From the NCBI GenBank assembly GCA_041745535.1, contig JBGTIS010000370.1, positions 1-5,317 on the forward strand: DNA of 5,317 nucleotides. Direction: 5' to 3'. The position numbers and the translations under genes were made by a program. The notes under the pieces are model-generated. The model did no database searches and was not told the DNA's origin. It saw nothing but the letters and a program-made list of their open reading frames with translations. Positions 1-4,400 of the stretch are shown here, piece by piece. Source of the DNA: JBGTIS01 sp041745535 (GTDB taxonomy: Bacteria > Bacteroidota > Bacteroidia > Cytophagales > Cyclobacteriaceae). How positions within the stretch are numbered: position 1 is the stretch's first letter; each line of letters opens with the position of its first letter.

Positions 1-777
1 TTCGAAAAAGTATTGACAGGCTCAGGAAGAGATGCGGATGGGGATAGTTTAACCTTCAGTATAGAAAACCTGCCTGCTTTTGGTGCTTTTCAGGACAATG
101 GTAATGGTAGTTTTGAGGTCATATTAAGTCCAGGTGACACGGGTATTGCTCAATTTGATAATATCATCGTAACGGTATCTGATAAATTTGGTGGTGAGTC
201 GAGTATTAGCTTTTCCATTACCTTAAATGGCTTGGAAGCAGAAGTCTGGTCAAGCAAAGAAATACTGATACAATGGGCCAAAAGTCCGATAGCTACTAAT
301 TTTGAAATATGGAGAGCTGAAAATGAAACCGAGAAAAATTATACTTTAATTGAAGTATTAGATCAGCAGTCAACCAGTTTCCTTGATTCCGGGTTGAAAG
401 CCAATACTACTTATTTCTACGTAGTAAAAAGAGTAGGTTTGGTAAATCCTGAGTTTACCAGTGAGGCCTCTGCTACTACATTGAAAGAAGACGTTATAAC
501 GGGTGACATTGACGATATTGCCCGTGATTCTTTAAAAGTATATCCTAACCCATTTGACGAAAGAATTGTATTAGATTTTGAGATTCAGATGAACGGTAAG
601 GTAGTAGTAGCCGTCAGAGATATTCTTGGCGAATTAATTTATAATCAGGAATTTATTATGCCCAACAGAAGTGAATCTATTGAAATGCCCACTTCACATT
701 TTCTAAAAGGAATTTATTTTGTAGAAATTGTTTTTGATTCGGGCGAAAACCAAATCTTCAAGATGATAAAAAAATAA
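1..777 (+). CDS. C-terminal part of a large secreted modular protein with T9SS sorting domain (5' end outside window)
   Basis: The frame is open from base 1 to the TAA at 775-777, giving 258 residues. No start is credible inside the window: a TTG at 13 is simply an internal Leu codon, because the frame and the domain run through it. Residues 1-75 are the end of a cadherin-like/dystroglycan-type Ig domain, with DADGD near the start, NLPAF, a DNGNGSFE turn and VTVSDKFGG. Residues about 78-161 form an FN3-like domain with EIWRAENE and the typical SGLKANTTYFY strand. Residues about 176-258 are a T9SS type A sorting domain. Proteins of this type are exported by the Sec pathway, then by T9SS, and are released or anchored at the cell surface with removal of this tail. 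The catalytic or binding part, if any, lies upstream and cannot be seen. The domain order resembles that expected for the end of the gene starting at 1335, so the two are probably paralogues. A terminator follows 21 bases after the stop. Confidence 0.93.
   Translation, partial: FEKVLTGSGRDADGDSLTFSIENLPAFGAFQDNGNGSFEVILSPGDTGIAQFDNIIVTVSDKFGGESSISFSITLNGLEAEVWSSKEILIQWAKSPIATNFEIWRAENETEKNYTLIEVLDQQSTSFLDSGLKANTTYFYVVKRVGLVNPEFTSEASATTLKEDVITGDIDDIARDSLKVYPNPFDERIVLDFEIQMNGKVVVAVRDILGELIYNQEFIMPNRSESIEMPTSHFLKGIYFVEIVFDSGENQIFKMIKK
526..774 (+). other. T9SS type A C-terminal sorting domain
   Basis: Residues 176-258 of the first protein. The domain opens with DSLKVYPNPF (Y181-P182-N183-P184-F185), the classic start of the type A sorting signal. 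It continues with alternating beta strands (KVVVAVRDILGELI), then FLKGIYFVEI, and ends IFKMIKK with a basic tail. Length (about 80 residues) and motif order fit the family known from Bacteroidetes (TIGR04183-type). This domain is the main evidence for the phylum and for the export route. An acidic linker (about 162-175, EDVITGDIDD) separates it from the FN3 domain. Confidence 0.93.
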
Positions 778-798
778 TTTTCTCTACCACAATAATAT

Positions 799-832
799 AA
801 AAGCACGAAGCTCACCTTCGTGCTTTTTTTTT
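799..832 (+). terminator. Strong intrinsic terminator after the first gene
   Basis: A perfect 10-bp inverted repeat, AAGCACGAAG (801-810) and CTTCGTGCTT (816-825), encloses a 5-base loop CTCAC. The right arm runs into nine consecutive T (824-832). A at 799-800 can extend the stem by two A-T pairs. On the minus strand the stem is followed by a shorter T run (TTTTAT), so it could work weakly in both directions. It separates transcription of the left gene from the gene beginning at 1335, so the two are probably not one operon. Confidence 0.92.
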
Positions 833-845
833 CATTCTGAATGAA
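831..845. repeat. Short perfect palindrome directly after the terminator
   Basis: TTCATTC (831-837), a single central T (838) and GAATGAA (839-845) form a perfect inverted repeat. It begins in the last bases of the terminator T run. It is too short and its loop too small to be a second terminator hairpin. It could be a protein-binding site or chance. Confidence 0.35.
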
Positions 846-1060
846 TTGGCAAATTTTCAGGAAACGACTTTATACTAGCAAATAACATATTGCCTACTAG
901 AGTATGGGCTGCCTTAGGTTTAAAATTTCCCAACTAATTCCCATAGCAAGACTTCTTACTATCCCAAATCCATCCTTTCCAGTTTATAAGCATCAATTGG
1001 CAAGATTGATTGTATTACTTCTAATTTATTACCGGTGTACCCAACCCACCAAAAGTCGAT
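832..1060 (-). pseudogene. Possible decayed antisense gene, convergent with the first gene
   Basis: Read on the minus strand, two consecutive stretches look like protein. The first (1060 down to 959, 33 codons between stops) contains WWVGYTGNKLEVIQS and ILPIDAYKLERMDLG. The second, in another frame (933 down to 832, 33 codons, ending in TGA at 834-832), contains GNFKPKAAHTLVGNMLF and KSFPENLPIHSE. Their balanced residue composition is better than expected for noise, but a frame change and at least one in-frame stop separate them, and no start codon with a leader is evident. The family is not recognised. The terminator hairpin lies between the stop of the left gene and this TGA, as would suit two convergent genes. 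Alternatives are chance, a repeated intergenic element, or one shorter antisense gene. Confidence 0.22.
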
Positions 1061-1207
1061 TTATCTTACCTTAATACTTATTCTTCCCAGATTTATGTAG
1101 ATTATACAAATAAAGAATATAAAAATAATTTTATTAATTATTTAAAAAGTTTTATTTATTACTTGTAAACCCTTAAAATTGAACAAAAAATATCCAAATT
1201 ATATTTA

Positions 1208-1240
1208 TTGTAAAAAAAATACAAAATAAAATTATATTTA
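1208..1240 (+). promoter_or_regulatory. Alternative distal promoter candidate
   Basis: TTG at 1208-1210 and TATATTTA at 1233-1240 are separated by 22 bases. The second element differs from the Bacteroidetes -7 consensus TAnnTTTG only in its last base. Transcription would begin about 1246 and give a leader of roughly 90 bases. The surrounding sequence is so AT-rich that such matches are expected by chance. Confidence 0.2.
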
Positions 1241-1295
1241 AATAATAAAATTTTATACATTAGTAATAAATTTCCGATACGTGTGATCTAATTCA

Positions 1296-1325
1296 TTGTA
1301 AAGAACTCATATCCTGATATAATTT
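1296..1325 (+). promoter_or_regulatory. Candidate promoter for the esterase gene
   Basis: TTG (1296-1298, within TTGTAA) is followed after 19 bases by TATAATTT (1318-1325). The TTG and spacing fit the Bacteroidetes -33/-7 arrangement. The -7 box matches TAnnTTTG only partly but contains a perfect TATAAT, so it also looks like a generic sigma-70 promoter (TTGTAA, 16 bases, TATAAT). The transcript would start only a few bases before the ATG at 1335, which is nearly leaderless. No Shine-Dalgarno is present: the bases before the ATG are CCCAAAA, as is usual in this phylum. Confidence 0.3.
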
Positions 1326-1334
1326 ATCCCAAAA

Positions 1335-1400
1335 ATGAAAAAAATTATACTCAAACTTTGTTTTATAATTCAAGTTTTGCTGGTATTCTCTGCCTATGGA
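1335..1400 (+). other. Sec signal peptide (signal peptidase I type)
   Basis: Residues 1-22: positively charged start (KK at 2-3, K7), hydrophobic core CFIIQVLLVF, and the cleavage motif A20-Y21-G22 before Gln23, the A-x-G/Q form common in Bacteroidetes exported proteins. Cys9 is not in a lipobox: it is preceded by Leu and lies before the hydrophobic core, so a lipoprotein is unlikely. The mature protein begins QVLNPNDP, followed by a Pro/Asn-rich linker to about residue 48. Confidence 0.9.
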
Positions 1401-4400
1401 CAGGTGCTTAATCCCAACGATCCAATAGTTACTTATGATCCTAACAACCCACCACAGCAGCCTGCCAATGGCCAGATAGGTAAGTGGGTAATTACTCCTT
1501 GGGCAAATTGGAATACAAGTTCTTACAAAGCCTATATTTATAAAGATCTGCCTTTCAGAATCAAGTTTCCAACGGATTTTAGTTTCAATGACAATAAAAA
1601 ATATCCTTTGGCCTTGATGTTACATGGTGGCGGGGAAAGGGCAAGCAATCTATTTGATAATGAATTACAATTAAAGTGGGGTGGAATTGAACATCGGGAT
1701 GCTATTAACAATGGAACTTTCAATGGCTTTGTCTTATTCCCACAAAACCAAACAGATGGCTGGACGGCCGGACAACTTACTCGGGTCAGTGAACTTTTAG
1801 CATTGCTGATCCAGCAAGTGAAAGTAGATCCTGATCGGGTTACCGCTCACGGGTTATCAGTAGGTGGGCAGGGAGTTTGGAATATAATTTCCGAACATCC
1901 AACTTTATTTGCCGCTGGTATACCTATGTCAGCAGCAAAACCTCGTTTTCTGGATGGCCGGGATAATTATATTTATATGCCATTATGGTTATCACAGGGA
2001 GGTAGAGACAATAATCCAGCACCCGCGGATGCTGAATACCTGGTAAATAAAATAACCGGGGCAGGTGGATCTATTCGTTATTCGTTTTACCCAAATAATA
2101 GCCATAACACCTGGCAGGCGATGTATGCGGAATCTGATTTTTTTCCATTTATGCTGCGAGCTAATAAAACCAATCCGCATGTATTTTATGGTAAAACTGA
2201 TTTCTGCCCGGGCGAAAATATAAATGTTCGCCTAGGTTTAGGAAATGGATTCGACAATTATGAGTGGCGAAAAGATGGCGAACTGATAGCCGGAGCCAAT
2301 AGCAATGAAATTGTAGTTACCCAGTCCGGTACTTATTCAGGAAGATTTTTGCGAAATGGCGTATGGTCATCCTGGTCGGTTGAACCCGCAATAATTCAGT
2401 ATTCAACGCCATTAGTGGTAATCAAAAAAAGTGGTACTACTGCTTTACCATCACCCACAGGCGAAACGGAAGTAACGTTAACGGCTCCGGATGAGTATAC
2501 CAGTTACCAGTGGTCAAATGGTGCAACTGCTCAAAGTATAACAGTGAGTGCCGCGGGAAGTTATACCGTAGCGGTTTCATCACCAGAAAGCTGTGCCGGG
2601 TTACAATCTGATCCAGTGGTAGTTACAGTTGGGAACAGCACTGGCACGCCGGTGGGCCCATCTAATTTTAGAGCAGAAATTACTTCAGGAACCAATGTTA
2701 GTTTAAGCTGGCAGGACAATGCCGACAATGAAACATTCTATGAAGTGTATCACTCAATTTATCAGAATTATGGTTTTCAGTTTTTAACTTCTTTGCCAGC
2801 TAATACCAGTGCGTTTCAGCATCTGGTAGCCAGTACGGATTTTACGCACTATTACATGCTTCGTGCAATTAATAACTCCGGAAGCTCTGGGGTGGTAAGC
2901 ACCTCGACTGATGAATCTGGTGTGGATACAGAATCTCCCAGCATTCCACAAAGGTTGATAGCCAATAGCACAGGTAGTAATGGAATTAGTTTAAGCTGGC
3001 AGGCGTCCAGTGATAATGTAGGGGTTACCGATTACGATATTTATCAGAATGGCGCCAAGGTTGGAAGTAGCAGCAATACCACCTATAATGCTACCGGCCT
3101 AATCGGCGGACAAATTTATGTATTCCGGGTTGTAGCGAAAGATGCTGAAGGTAATGAATCGGAAAAAAGTAATCAGGCCTCAGCGTATGCAGGTACAGGA
3201 AATGGCACTCCATCCGGACCAGCTTCGCCAACAGGTTTAACGGCGACAACAGCCAGTTTTGAACAGATTAACCTGACCTGGCAGGATAACAGCAATGATG
3301 AAACCCACTTTGAAGTTTTCAGAAGTCTGACTTCTGATGGAGTATATGAATTTGTGGGTAGTACAGCCGGTACAAATTTTCAGGACAGTGGATTACAGGC
3401 TAATACAACCTATTATTACCAGGTAATAGCTGTAGGACTTACAGGTCAATCGCCATTAGGCGGTGGAAGTGTAGGAGGTGGCGTAAGTGTTCCTTTAGCG
3501 GCTCGCTGGGGATTCAATAACAATTATACAGATGGAAGTAGTAATAACAACCAGGCAATCGGTATGAACGGCCCTCTTTTTGTTGGCGGCACTTCTGGCG
3601 GCAGCGGTGGAGGTACCAGCGTTGATGTGAATTATCTGTCGGTAGATGGCAGCGATGATTTGATCGAAATTGGTGCTACTGGTAGTACAGGTTTTATGCA
3701 CGATACTTTTACCAAACGTACAGTAGCCATGTGGATCAAAGCGAGCCAGACCACTGGTAATCAGGTTATTTTCGATCAGGGTGGCGCCTCCACGGGGCTG
3801 GCCATACGGCTAATCAATGGTAACCTGGAAGCAAGGGTTTCTAACAAACATAATGCGCAAACCTTAAGTATGGGAATCGCGGAAAATGTTTGGACGCACG
3901 TTGCTGTAGTATTTAATGAAGGAAGATTTCAACTGTATTTAGATGGTAACAATGTTGGAGATGTAGCTAATGTGGGATACACCACCGTGGGAGCTCATGG
4001 TGATAATGCCGCGCTGGGTGGTAACAATCAACAGAATGTATTTAAGAATAATGGCCAATTATTCGGCGGTGGAATGTACGATGTGGTGATATTTGCTGAT
4101 GCTTTGGTAGCTGGCGAGATCAACACGGTAAAAAATGGTTCGATAAATACCGTAGCCAAGGTAAAAGATGCCTACTGGCCATTGGCAACAGATTTTACAG
4201 ATATCAGCGGAAACAATGTGCGTACAGTGCCCCAGGGTAATCCTGTTTTTATGACAGAAACTGTAGGCGGGGGCGACCCAGGCACAGACCCTGAAGTGGT
4301 AGTAAAAGAGGGTAGCCATGCCATTAGCTTAGATGGTGTAAACGATTTTGTACATATAGGTGCAACCGGAAGCTCAGGCTTTATGCACGATCCGTTTTCA

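Larger units (their letters stand above)
833..1334. other. Intergenic region: mixed-composition half, then very AT-rich promoter half
   Basis: No convincing intact gene lies here. Positions 833-1080 have ordinary composition and hold the possible minus-strand remnant. They also hold a 56-codon plus-strand frame (904-1074) without family likeness, and a small inverted repeat ATCAAT/ATTGAT (992-997 with 1005-1010). Positions 1081-1260 contain only 22 G/C in 180 bases, with long A and T runs, typical of an upstream promoter or curved-DNA region in low-GC bacteria. Positions 1261-1334 return to more mixed sequence and hold the most likely promoter for the gene at 1335. No tRNA, rRNA or riboswitch-like fold was recognised. 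Confidence 0.7.
2658..3455 (+). other. Three consecutive fibronectin type III domains
   Basis: Residues about 442-532, 535-620 and 629-707. Each has the FN3 B-strand tryptophan: SLSWQDNADNET, SLSWQASSDN and NLTWQDNSNDET. Each also has a late tyrosine-rich strand: FTHYYMLRAIN, QIYVFRVVAKD and TTYYYQVIAVG. The first and third carry the NET/DET turn seen in Bacteroidetes FN3 modules. The linker after the third is Gly-rich (GGGSVGGG from residue 709). FN3 domains in secreted bacterial hydrolases usually serve as spacers between catalytic and binding modules. Confidence 0.85.

Noticed and set aside
13..777. A gene starting at the TTG at position 13
   Set aside because: The frame is open from base 1 and the domain sequence continues through this codon. 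The true start lies upstream of the window.
904..1074. Plus-strand 56-codon open frame beginning ATG GGC TGC in the intergenic region
   Set aside because: It has no recognisable family, no clear translation signal, a random-looking hydrophobic/basic composition, and overlaps the minus-strand stretches that look more protein-like. It is possible but unsupported.
1343..1361. Cys9 as a lipoprotein attachment site
   Set aside because: Cys9 precedes the hydrophobic core and is not in a lipobox context. The AYG/Q signal peptidase I site fits much better.
1538..1723. Minus-strand open frame opposite the esterase domain
   Set aside because: It lies entirely within a strongly supported coding frame on the plus strand, and its translation shows no domain.
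1992..2180. Minus-strand open frame opposite the end of the esterase domain
   Set aside because: It is antisense to the Asp225/His257 region of a conserved enzyme and has no family likeness.
3495..3701. Minus-strand open frame opposite the first LamG domain
   Set aside because: Its Thr/Ala/Ile-rich translation is the complement of Gly/Ser/Asn-rich coding sequence, so it is a shadow.
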